DNA from: UBA4312 sp040266995
GTDB lineage: Bacteria; Bacillota_I; Bacilli_A; Erysipelotrichales; Erysipelotrichaceae
Direction of reading: 5' to 3'
NCBI GenBank assembly: GCA_040266995.1
Contig: JAWRHV010000032.1
Coordinates: forward strand, 1-49,324
Length of the DNA: 49,324 nt
The position numbers and the translations under genes were made by a program. The notes under the pieces were generated by a model. The model saw nothing but the letters and a program-made list of their open reading frames with translations. It had not been told where the DNA came from and searched no databases. Position 1 is the first letter of the stretch. Each line of letters begins with the position of its first letter. Below are positions 1-8,326 of the stretch, piece by piece.

Positions 1-1
1 C

Positions 2-394
2 ATGAAAAGAAATGAGGGTATAAGAAAAATGGAAACAAGAGTGAGCGGATTCAGCGAATCGCAGAGAGAGTATTTATTGAACTGGTTCAAGCAGAAAGCG
101 GAAATGGACCGAGTGAGCGAAGAGGCATACAGAAGAAAAAAAATCGAAAAGAAACTAATCAAGAAAGGTGAAAAGAAAGGAATTAGGAAGGGCGAAAAGA
201 GAGGAATTAGGAAAGGTGAAAAGAGAGGTGAAAAGAGAGGCATAGTCAAAGTCATAGGTCAAATGATGGCGCAACAGAATATGACCTGCCAAGAGGCTAT
301 GGATTTTATAAACCTGGATCCATCGATGCGAAAATATGTGTTGGAAGCTCTGGAGGATAAAAAAAGAGTTAACCATATGGTTCCTGACCGATAG
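2..394 (+). CDS. C-terminal part of an Rpn-like (PD-(D/E)XK) protein, probably 5'-partial
   Basis: The reading frame begins at the window edge, so the visible ATG may be internal. The visible 130 residues are highly charged: a helical lead-in (residues ~15-50), a Lys/Glu/Gly repeat tract (KGEKRGIR units, ~55-80) and a short C-terminal helical tail ending near the stop. This layout matches the C-terminal tail of Rpn-family recombination-promoting nucleases/putative transposases, which often carry runs of EKGxEKG repeats after the nuclease fold. The nuclease core itself is not in the window, so the family call is an inference from the tail only. The gene ends 80 bases before the next start. Confidence 0.5.
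   Translation: MKRNEGIRKMETRVSGFSESQREYLLNWFKQKAEMDRVSEEAYRRKKIEKKLIKKGEKKGIRKGEKRGIRKGEKRGEKRGIVKVIGQMMAQQNMTCQEAMDFINLDPSMRKYVLEALEDKKRVNHMVPDR
164..241 (+). repeat. In-frame 24-bp tandem repeat coding for KGEK(K/R)GIR
   Basis: Two full 24-bp units (164-187, 188-211) are followed by a partial unit and a further partial copy. They encode an 8-residue Lys/Gly/Glu repeat. The near identity at DNA level suggests expansion by slippage, so length may vary between strains. Confidence 0.75.
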
Positions 395-473
395 GGCGTT
401 GGAAAAGAACGTTTCTTTTTCCTTTATAACATCGTATACTTGTTTTAGAGTGCATAAAATAAGAGGAAATACG

Positions 474-1652
474 ATGCAATACAGAGAAGATAAATATGGA
501 AATAAATTGTCCGTACTTGGGTATGGATGTATGCGTTTTACCCAGAGAGCTGGCCGCATTGATATAGCGAAAACCGAAAAAGAGATTCTGACCGCCTACA
601 GGGCCGGTGTGAATTATTATGATACTGCGTATATTTATACAGGGAGCGAAGCGGCTTTGGGACAGATCTTGGCAAAAAACCAAATCCGAGACAAAGTCAA
701 TATTGCTACTAAATTACCACATTATCTGATCCGCAGCAAAGAAAGTGCGGAAAAGTATTTCCAGGAAGAACTGCGAAGACTGCAGACGGATCATGTGGAC
801 TATTATTTGATGCATATGTTGACGGATGTCAAAACATGGCAGCGCTTATGCTCCATCGGCATACGGGAATGGATTGAAGAAAAGAAACAAAACGGACAGA
901 TTCGGCAGATCGGTTTTTCTTACCACGGAAATAGCGATATGTTTTGTTCTTTGGTGGATGTGTATGACTGGGATTTTTGTCAGATTCAGTATAATTATCT
1001 AGATGAGCACTCCCAGGCCGGCAGAACCGGGCTTTTGTATGCCCATCAGAAGGGGCTTCCTGTCATTGTCATGGAACCGCTGCGTGGTGGAAAGCTGGTC
1101 AATAATTTACCGGAAAAAGCGAAAAAGCGATTTGCGGAGTATCCGTTACAGCGAAGCCCGGCAGAATGGGCTTTCCAATGGTTATGGAACCAAAAAGAAG
1201 TAACGTGTGTTTTGTCCGGTATGAATTCATCGGAGATGGTGGAAGAAAATACAGCCGGTGCCGATGCCAGCCGGCCTGACGCTTTTACGGACGAAGACGA
1301 GAAGTTGTTGAAAGATGTTGTGGAAGCTATTGAAGAAAAAATGAAAGTCGGATGCACCGGTTGTCGATACTGCATGCCATGTCCACAGAATGTGGATATA
1401 CCGGGGACTTTTGCCGCTTACAATCGTCGTTATACGGACGGCAGATCCAAAGCTTTTCAAGAATACGTCTTATGCACAGTGTTAAGAAAAGATGCCACTT
1501 CGGCTTCCAACTGTATTGAATGCGGATTATGTGAACAACATTGTCCACAGCATATTGCGATCCGTAAAGAACTAAAAAATGCCAGAAAAGAGTTGGAAGG
1601 ACCTCTTTATAAAATAGTCAAAAAGATTGGTCCACTCGTTATAAAGTACTAA
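474..1652 (+). CDS. Aldo/keto reductase with C-terminal 4Fe-4S ferredoxin domain
   Basis: Start chosen at the ATG preceded by AAGAGGAAA; the frame is open further upstream but that part has no ribosome binding site. Residues ~1-270 form an aldo/keto reductase barrel: an N-terminal LGYGCMRF strand, DTAYIYTGSE (Asp and catalytic Tyr), a Lys in ATKLPH, and an HVDYYLMH strand. The C-terminal ~90 residues carry two cysteine clusters, CTGCRYCMPCP and CIECGLCEQHCP, expected to bind one or two 4Fe-4S clusters. Such ferredoxin-tailed AKRs are common in anaerobes and presumably reduce carbonyl substrates with NADPH or ferredoxin-linked electrons; the substrate is unknown. About 392 residues, normal for this subgroup. 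It appears monocistronic, with a hairpin candidate 100 bases downstream. Confidence 0.88.
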   Translation: MQYREDKYGNKLSVLGYGCMRFTQRAGRIDIAKTEKEILTAYRAGVNYYDTAYIYTGSEAALGQILAKNQIRDKVNIATKLPHYLIRSKESAEKYFQEELRRLQTDHVDYYLMHMLTDVKTWQRLCSIGIREWIEEKKQNGQIRQIGFSYHGNSDMFCSLVDVYDWDFCQIQYNYLDEHSQAGRTGLLYAHQKGLPVIVMEPLRGGKLVNNLPEKAKKRFAEYPLQRSPAEWAFQWLWNQKEVTCVLSGMNSSEMVEENTAGADASRPDAFTDEDEKLLKDVVEAIEEKMKVGCTGCRYCMPCPQNVDIPGTFAAYNRRYTDGRSKAFQEYVLCTVLRKDATSASNCIECGLCEQHCPQHIAIRKELKNARKELEGPLYKIVKKIGPLVIKY

Positions 1653-1751
1653 AATGGGTTTAGCTTTTATATTAACTGGAATAAAATTTATAAATCTGGG
1701 ATGATGCAGTTTATTTTTTTAAAAAGTATTTAAAAAAATGGGATGATATAT

Positions 1752-1787
1752 AACCGATTCTGTTTTGTTGGAACGAATCGGTTTTTA
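1752..1787 (+). terminator. Intrinsic terminator candidate between AKR and feo operon
   Basis: A 9-bp stem (AACCGATTC / GAATCGGTT) is followed directly by TTTAT. It lies about 100 bases after the AKR stop and before the feo promoter. Confidence 0.65.
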
Positions 1788-1799
1788 TATAGGATGACA

Positions 1800-1829
1800 G
1801 TGACAACTTGCGTAAGAAACGATTATAAT
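1800..1829 (+). promoter_or_regulatory. Promoter of the feo operon
   Basis: -35 GTGACA (1800-1805), 18-nt spacer, -10 TATAAT (1824-1829). The predicted transcription start falls inside the palindrome at 1833-1854. Confidence 0.6.
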
Positions 1830-1832
1830 AAA

Positions 1833-1854
1833 TGCATACGGTTTTGCGTATGCA
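1833..1854. promoter_or_regulatory. Perfect inverted repeat at the feo transcription start (putative metal-repressor operator)
   Basis: TGCATACG and CGTATGCA are separated by 6 nt and begin 4 nt after the -10 box, so a bound protein would block transcription initiation. Position and iron-uptake context suggest a Fur/DtxR-type or other repressor site. The sequence does not match a consensus I can name. Confidence 0.55.
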
Positions 1855-1878
1855 TCAAAACGGAAGGAGAGAATCAAT

Positions 1879-2232
1879 GTGAAACGAGTCAATCGATGGA
1901 TCGGCATCTACGCAGTCGGATGGCTGGTCGTGGTCCTTTCCTTTTGGTTGTTTCTAACGCCGGGAAATGAAATGGGTTATACCATTGTAATGCGCTATCT
2001 TCTGCTTCCGGCTTTGACAATCTGGACCTCTTATAAACTGGCAGACCAAGGAGCCTCTTGGAAGATTGCCGTGATGTTTGGTATTCTGTATATGGTCAGT
2101 GGGTATCTGACCTTTGATTTAGCCAACACGATAGAAACAGGAAATATACACGTTCCTTCTTTCTACTCTTTATGTATTGGTATGTTGTTCTCTTTGATTG
2201 GTCTATGGTTGGCAAACCGACAGATCGGATAG
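1879..2232 (+). CDS. Small membrane protein at the head of the feo operon
   Basis: GTG start with GGAAGGAGA 7-8 nt upstream; an ATG two bases earlier is followed at once by a stop, so GTG is the likely start. 117 residues with four hydrophobic segments (roughly 8-30, 33-52, 61-80, 93-113), so an integral membrane protein with very short loops. It lies behind the operator/promoter and 31 bases before feoAB, which implies co-transcription and a role near iron transport. No recognisable domain or cysteine/histidine metal motif is seen. It could be a regulatory or scaffolding partner of FeoB, but that is inference from position only. Confidence 0.7.
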   Translation: MKRVNRWIGIYAVGWLVVVLSFWLFLTPGNEMGYTIVMRYLLLPALTIWTSYKLADQGASWKIAVMFGILYMVSGYLTFDLANTIETGNIHVPSFYSLCIGMLFSLIGLWLANRQIG

Positions 2233-2263
2233 AGTCATTGCTCGTGTTTGAAGGGATTGAAAT

Positions 2264-4597
2264 ATGAATTTAAGTGAATTAGAGATTGGAAAAAGTGCCA
2301 TCATTGAGACCGTTGGCGGTGACGGGGCATTGCGACAGCACTTTTTGGATATGGGAGTGATTCCGGGGGTGGAAGTCACGGTAGTCAAGTATGCGCCGCT
2401 GGGAGATCCCATCGAGTTGTTGATCCACGGCTATCAGCTGACATTACGATTGGAGGAAGCCCGGCAAATTGAGATAGTACCTGTGGCCAAAACACAGGAT
2501 CACCGCACGTTAAAGAAAAAGGAGAAGACGGAACATCCCGGTTTGGGAGAAGGCGGCAAGTTCCATCCGAAAGGATCTGGAAGTCCTTTGCCAGACAATG
2601 AAATATTGACCTTTGCGTTAGTTGGAAACCAGAACAGTGGAAAAACCACACTGTTTAATCGTCTGACCGGTTCCAATCAGCATGTAGGTAATTTTCCAGG
2701 TGTCACGGTAGATCGCAAGGATGGCGTGATCAAAGGCCATCCCAAGACACGCATTACCGATTTGCCGGGCATTTATTCCATGTCTCCGTATTCCAGTGAA
2801 GAGCTGGTTTCGCGCAATTTTGTACTAAATGAAAAACCCAAAGGCATCATCAATATCGTGGATGCGACCAATATCGAACGAAACCTGTATTTAACGATGC
2901 AGCTGCTGGAAATGGAGATACCGGTGGTGGTGGCCTTAAATATGATGGATGAGCTGACAGCGAACGGGGGCCATATCGACATCAACCGCATGGAGCAGCT
3001 GTTAGGAACTCCTGTGGTGCCTATTTCCGCTGCTAAGAACCAGGGAATTGAAGAGCTGGTCGATCATGCCATTCATATTGCCCGCTATCAGGAAAAACCA
3101 TTGCGTCAGGATTTTTGTGATGAACATGACCACAACGGAGCGGTTCATCGCTCCTTACATGGAATTGCCCATCTGATTGAAGATCATGCCCAAAAACAAG
3201 ATGTTCCGATCCGCTTTGCGGCCAGTAAGCTCATCGAAGGCGATGCGAGGATCCGGTCGATGTTGATGCTGGACCAAAATGAGACGGAAACGATGGAACA
3301 CATCATCCAACAGATGGAAAAAGAACGGGGTCTGGACCGTGGCGCAGCCATTGCCGATATGCGGTTTGCGTTTATCTATCGTGTCTGCGATGCCTGTGTA
3401 AAAAAGCCAAAGGAAAGTAGAGAACGGATCCGCAGTGAGCGGATCGACCGGCTGTTGACCGGTAAGTATACGGCGATTCCCGTCTTTATCGGCATCATGG
3501 GATTGGTCTTTATTCTGACCTTTAATGTCATCGGAGCATGGCTGCAGGAATTATTGGAAATGGGCGTTGCTTCCTTTACGACGATAGCCGACGAATGGAT
3601 GACCCATATGCAGGTCAATCATGTGCTTCATGGGCTGGTCATTGAAGGCATTTTTGCCGGTGTGGGCAGTGTGCTGAGCTTCTTACCGATCATTGTTACG
3701 CTGTTTTTCTTCCTTTCCTTGCTGGAGGATAGTGGATATATCGCAAGAGTTGCTTTTGTGATGGATAAGCTTCTTAGGAAGATCGGTTTATCCGGGCGCA
3801 GTATCGTTCCGTTATTGATTGGTTTTGGATGTACCGTACCTGCTGTGATGGCTACCCGCACACTGCCGAGTGAAAGAGATCGGCGTATGACGATCTTATT
3901 GACACCGTTTATGAGCTGTACGGCTAAACTGCCGATCTACGCTTTCTTTGTTCATGCATTCTTTCCGAAACAAGGCGGACTGATCATGATTGGATTGTAT
4001 CTGCTGGGCATCGTTGTTGGTATTCTTGTGTCTTTGTTATATCGGCATACCATGTTCAAGGGAGAAGCGGTGCCGTTTGTAATGGAGCTGCCGAATTACC
4101 GGATGCCATCGGCAAAGAATGTCATCCAGCTTTTATGGGATAAGAGCAAGGACTTCCTGCAAAGAGCTTTCTCGGTCATTCTGATTGCGACCATTATCGT
4201 ATGGCTGTTGCAGACCTTTGATCTGCATCTCAATGTTGTCAAAGAATCCCAGGACAGTATTTTAGCTATGATTGCCGGTGTTTTGGTTCCTGTCTTAAAA
4301 CCGATCGGGTTAGGCGACTGGCGGATCGGCACTTCGTTGATTTCCGGCTTTATGGCTAAGGAAAGTGTCGTATCCACATTGAAAATCTTATTTGGAGCTC
4401 ATGTGAACCATGCCTTGAGTGCCTTATCGGCCGCTTCTTTGTTGGTATTCTCTTTATTGTATACACCATGTGTAGCAGCAGTGGCTTCTATCAAAAGAGA
4501 ACTGGGTTCGCGCTGGGCTATCAGTGTCGTGGTATGGCAATGTGTTATAGCCTGGATCATGGCTCTTCTTGTTTACCAGATCGGAGGGCTGTTATGA
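2264..4597 (+). CDS. feoB: Ferrous iron transporter, FeoA-FeoB fusion
   Basis: 777 residues. Residues 1-~75 form a FeoA/SH3-like domain (LSELEIGKSAII ... LRLEEARQIEIV), joined by a charged linker to FeoB. G-domain motifs: G1 GNQNSGKTT (121-129), G3 DLPG, G4 NMMD, G5 SAAKNQG. The following membrane region holds the two Gate motifs with conserved cysteines (IGFGCTVPA; FMSCTAKLP) and a C-terminal helix bundle with LYTPCVA. It imports Fe2+ across the cytoplasmic membrane in a GTP-dependent way. Fused FeoA is a known variant. G1 carries Gln where many homologues have Pro. It is translationally coupled to the next small gene through an ATGA overlap, and expression is probably iron-regulated through the palindrome at 1833-1854. 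Confidence 0.96.
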   Translation: MNLSELEIGKSAIIETVGGDGALRQHFLDMGVIPGVEVTVVKYAPLGDPIELLIHGYQLTLRLEEARQIEIVPVAKTQDHRTLKKKEKTEHPGLGEGGKFHPKGSGSPLPDNEILTFALVGNQNSGKTTLFNRLTGSNQHVGNFPGVTVDRKDGVIKGHPKTRITDLPGIYSMSPYSSEELVSRNFVLNEKPKGIINIVDATNIERNLYLTMQLLEMEIPVVVALNMMDELTANGGHIDINRMEQLLGTPVVPISAAKNQGIEELVDHAIHIARYQEKPLRQDFCDEHDHNGAVHRSLHGIAHLIEDHAQKQDVPIRFAASKLIEGDARIRSMLMLDQNETETMEHIIQQMEKERGLDRGAAIADMRFAFIYRVCDACVKKPKESRERIRSERIDRLLTGKYTAIPVFIGIMGLVFILTFNVIGAWLQELLEMGVASFTTIADEWMTHMQVNHVLHGLVIEGIFAGVGSVLSFLPIIVTLFFFLSLLEDSGYIARVAFVMDKLLRKIGLSGRSIVPLLIGFGCTVPAVMATRTLPSERDRRMTILLTPFMSCTAKLPIYAFFVHAFFPKQGGLIMIGLYLLGIVVGILVSLLYRHTMFKGEAVPFVMELPNYRMPSAKNVIQLLWDKSKDFLQRAFSVILIATIIVWLLQTFDLHLNVVKESQDSILAMIAGVLVPVLKPIGLGDWRIGTSLISGFMAKESVVSTLKILFGAHVNHALSALSAASLLVFSLLYTPCVAAVASIKRELGSRWAISVVVWQCVIAWIMALLVYQIGGLL

Positions 4598-4755
4598 AAG
4601 GCATCGATCTGCTGATCATAGGCGGGATCCTTCTGTTAGTCGTGTTAGCCATTCGATCCATCCGGCACCATCCTTCAACGTGTACCGGGCACTGTAGGGA
4701 ATGCATAAAACGTCAAACTTGTCGTTCATTGAATGAAAAGTATCTGCATAAATAA
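4594..4755 (+). CDS. FeoB-associated Cys-rich membrane protein
   Basis: 53 residues; its ATG overlaps the feoB stop (ATGA). One N-terminal transmembrane helix (residues ~4-22) is followed by a short tail with CTGHC-REC-x5-C spacing, characteristic of the FeoB-associated Cys-rich (FeoC-like/P-type) proteins that follow feoB in Firmicutes. It probably binds Fe2+ or a cluster next to the FeoB channel. The terminator stem starts within its last codons. Confidence 0.85.
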   Translation: MKGIDLLIIGGILLLVVLAIRSIRHHPSTCTGHCRECIKRQTCRSLNEKYLHK

Positions 4756-4770
4756 GCAGATGCTTTTTTT
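4740..4770 (+). terminator. Intrinsic terminator of the feo operon
   Basis: Stem GTATCTGC / GCAGATGC (one G-T pair), 8-nt loop, then seven T. It overlaps the stop codon of the Cys-rich gene. Confidence 0.85.
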
Positions 4771-4817
4771 GAATCGCACTTCCATAGGAATAGAACATCT
4801 TTGACGGGCATGCTTTA

Positions 4818-4826
4818 TGCTATACT
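4818..4826 (+). promoter_or_regulatory. Extended -10 promoter for the GH2 gene
   Basis: TGC-TATACT, an extended -10 box. A TTGACG lies upstream at 4801 but only 14 nt away, so the extended -10 probably does most of the work. The ribosome binding site is GAGGAG before the ATG at 4850. Confidence 0.5.
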
Positions 4827-4849
4827 GAAAGAAAAAAGAGGAGAAAAGT

Positions 4850-7261
4850 ATGACACGGATCTATATGAATGATGACTGGCAGTTTACGGAATATTGTACA
4901 CAGGGCTTTATTCAAGGAAAGCCGGCGGAGACGGTCTCGGTGCGTTTACCGCATACGAGCCGAGAGGTTCCTTATAACTACTTTGATGAAAGCTTGTACC
5001 AGATGGACAGCGGCTATCGGAGGAGTTTGTTTGTGCCGGAAGAATGGCTGGGAAAACGGATCCTTTTGACAGTGGAAGCGGCCGGTCATTTTTCCTGTGT
5101 CTATGTCAATGGAGAAAAGATCAAAGAGCATCGTTGCGGGTATACGGCGTATCAGGTGGAACTGACAACCTTTGTGCAGTACGGGCAGGACAATACACTG
5201 GTTATTGAAGTGGATAGCCGGGAAACGTTGAACCAGCCACCGTTTGGCTATGTGATCGATTATATGACCTATGGAGGGCTGTATCGCCAGGTCTATCTGG
5301 ATGTAAAGGAATCGGTGTATATCGAGGATGTCTTTGCGCGACCAAGGATCAATGGAAAAAACGGGATCATTTACTGTGATATTGAAATCAACGGCCCTTT
5401 GGAACCGGTGCATTCCATCCGCCAGTCAGCTTGCCTGGATACCGGTGGCCAATGGATCGTGGAGACTTCGGAACAGCCGCACCAGCTTAAAACCAATGTT
5501 TATCACTTTGAATTTGGTGTGCCGGATGTCAAAGTATGGGATCTGGATCATCCGGCCTGTTATTTGCTGCAAACGGAGATCCTCGATGAACAAAGAAATG
5601 TGATCGATCGTAAAGAATGTACGATTGGTTTTCGCACGGCGGAATGGAAAGCGGATGGTTTTTATCTTAACGACAAAAAGATAAAAATCGTCGGGTTGAA
5701 CCGGCATCAAAGCTATCCGTATGTTGGGTATGCCATGCCGGAATCCATGCAGCGCATGGATGCCGATCTGATAAAAAAAGAATTAGGATGTAATGCGGTA
5801 CGTACTTCGCATTATCCACAGTCGCAGTTCTTCATCGATCAATGCGATCATATCGGTTTACTGGTCTTTACAGAAATTCCCGGTTGGCAGCATATCGGGG
5901 ATGACACATGGAAACAGATAGCTGCTGATAACACCCGGGATATGATCCTGCAGTATCGGAATCATCCGTCCATCGTATTGTGGGGTGTCCGGATCAATGA
6001 ATCCAATGATGAGGATGCCCTTTACCGCAAGACCAATACGATAGCTCACCAGTTGGATCCGACACGATCGACCGGTGGGGTGCGCTGTATTAAAAACAGC
6101 CATCTCCTGGAAGATGTTTATACCTACAACGACTTCAGTCATGAAGGGGATAATAAAGGCTGTCTGCGTAAAAAAGATGTGACACCGGATATGAACAAAG
6201 CCTATCTGATCAGCGAATACAACGGACATATGTATCCGACCAAAGCCTTTGACAGCGAGGATCACCGGACGTCCCATGTGCTTCGCCATGCGGCGGTTCT
6301 TGATGAAGTATTCCATCAGAAGGATATCGCCGGCTGCTTTGGCTGGTGTATGTTTGACTACAACACCCATCAGGATTTTGGCAGTGGAGACCGGATTTGT
6401 TATCACGGTGTCATGGATATGTTCCGCAATCCAAAACAGGCGGCCAGTGTCTATGCGTGCTTTCAGAAGGAGAAACCGGTATTAGAAATCACCTCGGCGA
6501 TGGATATCGGCGAACATCCAAGTGGGAATCCGGGCAAAGTATATATCATCACCAATTGTGACAGCGTACATATGTATAAAAACGATCAGCTGATCAAAAC
6601 ATATAAAACCGGGGATTCCAAATATACACATTTGGAACAGGGCCCTGTTCTTATCGATGATTATATCGGGGATGCCATGATCGGCCGGGAAGGCTTCACA
6701 CCGCGGCAGATGGAGGATGTGAAATATATTTTGAATTATTGTGCCATGAACGGCTTTTCACATCTTTCACCAAGGGTGATGGGAAAGGCAGCCCGCTTGA
6801 TGGCCCGCTATAAAATGAAATTTGAAGACGCCTATTCTCTGTATGGAAAATACATCGGGGACTGGGGCAAAGGAGCGACCATCTATCGCTTTGAAGGTGT
6901 CAAGGATGGAAAGATCGTCAAAACGGTAACCAAAACCCCGGTCACTTCCATGCATATGGAAATACAAGTCGATCACACGGAATTACAGGAAACGAGCACC
7001 TACGATGTCGCCGCGCTCCGGATCGTCATGAAGGACCAGATGGATAATGTTCTGCCGTTCTATCAAGGTGTGGTCAATGCCAGCTGCAATGGCCCGGTGG
7101 AAATCATCGGACCGCATCAGATCCTCTTACGTGGAGGGATGGGCGGTACATATATAAAAACGACCGGTCAGACCGGACAAGCGCAGCTGGTTTTAACCAG
7201 CGAACAGGCGGAAATGCAAATACTTTCCTTTACGATCATCGACAAAAAAGGAAGAGATTAG
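4850..7261 (+). CDS. Glycoside hydrolase family 2 (beta-galactosidase/beta-glucuronidase type)
   Basis: 803 residues without signal peptide, so cytoplasmic. An N-terminal sugar-binding jelly roll (~1-155, with LPHT and a VYVNGEKI strand), an immunoglobulin-like domain (~155-265), a TIM barrel starting at IKIVGLNRHQSYP (~278-520) and C-terminal beta domains. Acid/base Glu is E384 in NHPSIVLWGVRINES; nucleophile is E456 in AYLISEYNG. The usual W(S/A)xGNE motif is altered to WGVRINES, but the Asn-Glu pair is kept. The substrate cannot be fixed from sequence; galactoside or glucuronide is most likely. Single gene behind its own promoter; its stop codon overlaps the stop of the convergent peptidase gene. 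Confidence 0.9.
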   Translation: MTRIYMNDDWQFTEYCTQGFIQGKPAETVSVRLPHTSREVPYNYFDESLYQMDSGYRRSLFVPEEWLGKRILLTVEAAGHFSCVYVNGEKIKEHRCGYTAYQVELTTFVQYGQDNTLVIEVDSRETLNQPPFGYVIDYMTYGGLYRQVYLDVKESVYIEDVFARPRINGKNGIIYCDIEINGPLEPVHSIRQSACLDTGGQWIVETSEQPHQLKTNVYHFEFGVPDVKVWDLDHPACYLLQTEILDEQRNVIDRKECTIGFRTAEWKADGFYLNDKKIKIVGLNRHQSYPYVGYAMPESMQRMDADLIKKELGCNAVRTSHYPQSQFFIDQCDHIGLLVFTEIPGWQHIGDDTWKQIAADNTRDMILQYRNHPSIVLWGVRINESNDEDALYRKTNTIAHQLDPTRSTGGVRCIKNSHLLEDVYTYNDFSHEGDNKGCLRKKDVTPDMNKAYLISEYNGHMYPTKAFDSEDHRTSHVLRHAAVLDEVFHQKDIAGCFGWCMFDYNTHQDFGSGDRICYHGVMDMFRNPKQAASVYACFQKEKPVLEITSAMDIGEHPSGNPGKVYIITNCDSVHMYKNDQLIKTYKTGDSKYTHLEQGPVLIDDYIGDAMIGREGFTPRQMEDVKYILNYCAMNGFSHLSPRVMGKAARLMARYKMKFEDAYSLYGKYIGDWGKGATIYRFEGVKDGKIVKTVTKTPVTSMHMEIQVDHTELQETSTYDVAALRIVMKDQMDNVLPFYQGVVNASCNGPVEIIGPHQILLRGGMGGTYIKTTGQTGQAQLVLTSEQAEMQILSFTIIDKKGRD

Positions 7262-7272
7262 CTCTCTTCCTT
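7248..7272 (-). terminator. Terminator of the P1 peptidase gene, inside the convergent overlap
   Basis: AAGGAAGAG / CTCTTCCTT, a 9-bp perfect stem with a 7-nt loop. Read on the - strand it is followed by a T run (complement of 7244-7249). It lies across the overlapping stop codons of two convergent genes. Confidence 0.75.
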
Positions 7273-8220
7273 ATATGCCGGATGTCCATAGGCAGATTGG
7301 GCATGTTTGATCGCATTGACGATGGCTTTGGCCATCACATCGGCGGCCAGTGTACCGACCATATCCTGATCGGCATCGATCTGTTCCGTGGACAGGGCAT
7401 AGATGGTGTCGCCATCGGCACTGGTATGGACCGGACGAATAGCCCGTGCATAGCCGTTATGTCCCATCGACGCAATCTTGCATAGCTGTACTTTGTTGAA
7501 TTTGGCGTTGGTCAGAATCACTCCGATGGTCGTGTTACCGGTAAATTTATTCTCTACAACTTCATAGGTTTTATACATTTCCTGACATGTGTCACGGAAT
7601 CCTTTTTTATCCTCTGTTAACAAACCGGCGATTTTCTTTCCGGTTTCCGGATCATAGATATCCCCCAGGGCATTGACAGCCACAACGGCGCCCACCTGTA
7701 ACTGGCCGATCTGGACGGCATAACTACCGATGCCTGCTTTCATGCAGGTGTCCATGCCATACATCTTTCCGACGGTGGCACCGCACCCGGCACCGTAGTT
7801 TCCATCCCGGTAATTTCCTGCTTCACTGGCGACACAGGCTTGATAGCCCATTTCTTTATCCGGACGAATTGCCGGATCGCCTACACTCAGATCAAAAAGA
7901 TTGGATTGGCAGACCAAAGGGACTTTGGCAATGCCGACATCGTATCCGATATTCTGTTGTTCCAGATATTCCATCACACCGGATCCGGCTTCCAGTCCAT
8001 AGGCCGATCCACCGCCTAATACCACCGCATGGATAAACTGGGCGTTGGCTAAAGGCTTTAATAACTCGGTTTCGCGACCGGCCGGGCCGCCTCCGCGTAC
8101 ATCACAGCCGACCGGACAGCCTTGTTCGCTGATAAAGACAGTGACGCCGGTGCCGGCTTCTTTGTGTTCGACTTGTCCGATCCGTATATTTTGGATATCT
8201 GTCACGTTGATTTCTCTCAT
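7258..8220 (-). CDS. P1-family peptidase (DmpA/NylC-type Ntn hydrolase)
   Basis: Start set at the ATG preceded by AGAGGGGTGAG; an earlier in-frame start lacks a binding site. 320 residues. Recognisable features: VRGGGPAGRETELL, VVLGGGSAYGLEA, GAGCGATVGKMYGM, a GNTTIGV segment with N229-T230 where NylC-type enzymes cut themselves to free the nucleophile Thr, and a late DGDTIYALST strand. Members are N-terminal-nucleophile aminopeptidases/amidases acting on D- or beta-aminoacyl or oligomeric amide substrates; the substrate here is unknown. Cytoplasmic. Divergent from the B3/B4 operon. Confidence 0.88.
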   Translation of the reverse strand: MREINVTDIQNIRIGQVEHKEAGTGVTVFISEQGCPVGCDVRGGGPAGRETELLKPLANAQFIHAVVLGGGSAYGLEAGSGVMEYLEQQNIGYDVGIAKVPLVCQSNLFDLSVGDPAIRPDKEMGYQACVASEAGNYRDGNYGAGCGATVGKMYGMDTCMKAGIGSYAVQIGQLQVGAVVAVNALGDIYDPETGKKIAGLLTEDKKGFRDTCQEMYKTYEVVENKFTGNTTIGVILTNAKFNKVQLCKIASMGHNGYARAIRPVHTSADGDTIYALSTEQIDADQDMVGTLAADVMAKAIVNAIKHAQSAYGHPAYKEES

Positions 8221-8277
8221 AGTCTCACCCCTCTTATTGTGTAACACCCGGTGCATGTAAAGTCAAGAACACAATGT

Positions 8278-8306
8278 TTGTATCCGAATAAAAAGGAGAA
8301 TATAAT
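8278..8306 (+). promoter_or_regulatory. Promoter of the B3/B4-SRAP-HD operon
   Basis: -35 TTGTAT (8278-8283), 17-nt spacer, -10 TATAAT (8301-8306). The ribosome binding site GAGGTAAG follows before the ATG at 8327. The divergent peptidase promoter (TTGACT on the - strand) lies in the same gap. Confidence 0.65.
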
Positions 8307-8326
8307 GAACGAAAAGAGGTAAGTCT

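Noticed and set aside
1833..1854. Shared TGCATAC halves between the feo palindrome and the CobW terminator (11503-11533)
   Set aside because: The terminator copy is inside a stem followed by T and has the halves in the opposite order, so common regulation is not supported.
1743..1970. 75-codon frame upstream of the small feo membrane gene
   Set aside because: It spans the terminator hairpin and promoter and overlaps the real gene in another frame.
4468..4755. Longer start for the Cys-rich FeoB-associated gene
   Set aside because: The extension lies wholly inside feoB and lacks a binding site; the ATGA-coupled start gives the family's usual length.
8301..8321. A five-codon upstream frame (MNEKR) with a good AAGGAG before the B3/B4 gene
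   Set aside because: Its ATG overlaps the -10 box TATAAT, so it would not be in the transcript.
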